64,000 nucleotides of DNA from Vibrio neptunius (GTDB lineage: Bacteria > Pseudomonadota > Gammaproteobacteria > Enterobacterales > Vibrionaceae): contig NZ_JXXU01000019.1 of NCBI RefSeq assembly GCF_000967495.1, positions 1 to 64,000 on the forward strand. Direction: 5' to 3'. The position numbers and the translations under genes were made by a program. This document shows, one piece after another, positions 63,481 to 64,000 of this stretch. The number at the start of each line of letters is the position of its first letter. The first letter of the stretch is position 1. Under the pieces are notes generated by a model that saw only the letters and a program-made list of their open reading frames with translations, did no database searches and was not told the DNA's origin.

Positions 63481-64000
63481 AACAAAAAAAATCATCATTG
63501 TTGGTGCCAAATTTGGGGAGCTTTACCTCAATGCGTTTATTGATCCACCCGAACATTTGCAACTGGCTGGCCTGCTTTCAACAGGCAGCCCACGTTCAAA
63601 GAACCTTGCAAAAGCATTTGGCGTGCCTTTGTATACGAACGTATCTGATTTGCCGCAAGATATCGATATCGCCTGCGTCGTTGTGCGAGCCTCTGTTATA
63701 GGAGGCACTGGCAACCTTATCGTCGAAGAGTTGCTAGAACGAGGAATACATGTCATCCAAGAACACCCAGTGTCGATCAATGAAATGACACGCCATCAAC
63801 GTCAGGCTGCGCAGCATCAAGCCCATTACTGTGTTAACGCTTTCTATGCCGCCTCGGACGCAGGACAAGCTTGGCTAACCAGCACTAATCATATCGTACA
63901 ACGTACAGGCCAAAAACCAAGCTACGGTAACATCACCACCAGCAGACAACTTTTGTACTCAACACTGGATTGGCTGCTGCAAAGTTTTGGATCACAAGCC
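63473..64000 (+). CDS. irp3: Thiazolinyl imide reductase, Irp3/YbtU-like (cut by the window end)
   Basis: The first 176 codons are present; the frame is still open at base 64000. It begins MNKTKKIIIVGAKFGELYLN, an NAD(P)-binding Rossmann start, and has a QEHPVSINEM segment in place of the usual EKP of Gfo/Idh-type oxidoreductases, as in YbtU. It starts eight bases inside the end of irp1 (ATG at 63473), so translation is coupled. In yersiniabactin synthesis this enzyme reduces one thiazoline of the enzyme-bound chain to thiazolidine. The C-terminal half cannot be judged. Confidence 0.88.
   Translation, partial: MNKTKKIIIVGAKFGELYLNAFIDPPEHLQLAGLLSTGSPRSKNLAKAFGVPLYTNVSDLPQDIDIACVVVRASVIGGTGNLIVEELLERGIHVIQEHPVSINEMTRHQRQAAQHQAHYCVNAFYAASDAGQAWLTSTNHIVQRTGQKPSYGNITTSRQLLYSTLDWLLQSFGSQA

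Overview
This window is a piece of a Vibrio (or very close Vibrionaceae) chromosome. The strongest pointers are the quorum-sensing block luxU-luxO with the divergent small RNA gene qrr1 and uvrB behind it, the vibrio-like proteins throughout, and two neighbourhoods shared with enterobacteria (yvcK-moaABCDE and grxD-sodB). No rRNA, insertion sequence, CRISPR array or phage gene was seen. There is one tRNA (Asn).

Layout. 1-2.4 kb: the end of a probable MarR-type regulator, then a LysR regulator divergent from a two-gene unit containing an SbtA-type bicarbonate permease. 2.4-5.9 kb: an unusual gene fusing a phosphoethanolamine-transferase-like enzyme to a GDPD-like domain, flanked by two copies of a 70-bp sequence; one copy belongs to an intact NUDIX gene and the other to a broken remnant of it. 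5.9-8.2 kb: a histone-deacetylase-family protein, a possible Fur-controlled tiny membrane protein, an SDR and an AraC remnant. 8.2-16.9 kb: topB, grxD, sodB, small conserved genes, a phosphotyrosine phosphatase, a pterin cluster folK-folX-folE-folM (probably for tetrahydromonapterin) and a cobalamin adenosyltransferase. 17-25.4 kb: asmA-like, udk, mrp, metG, a membrane-anchored unknown and udp. 25.7-30.5 kb: a zinc/cadmium exporting ATPase with a MerR-type promoter, a MATE exporter, a CBS protein and a small NrtS-like protein. 30.5-33.4 kb: moaABCDE behind a probable Moco riboswitch. 33.6-38.6 kb: yvcK, luxU, luxO, qrr1 and uvrB (with a LexA box). 39.05 kb: tRNA-Asn.

39.6 kb to the end of the window is a siderophore cluster of the yersiniabactin/piscibactin type, all on the + strand: two AraC regulators (the second behind a strong Fur box), a TonB-dependent receptor, an MFS transporter, Irp2-like NRPS (2049 aa), Irp1-like PKS/NRPS (3992 aa) and the start of the thiazolinyl imide reductase. 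Salicylate synthase and the salicyl-AMP ligase are not in the window and would be expected beyond 64000. Read domain by domain, the Irp1 protein differs from yersiniabactin HMWP1 in three ways: the SAM-binding methyltransferase core of its polyketide module is gone, a second PCP lies in tandem after the thiazoline methyltransferase, and a complete extra Cy-A-PCP module with its own cysteine-like adenylation domain precedes the thioesterase. The cluster is therefore likely to make a yersiniabactin relative without the gem-dimethyl group. Whether the extra module adds another cysteine ring or only supplies cysteine cannot be decided from sequence.

All start choices, domain limits and regulatory sites were read by eye; no search or alignment program was run.
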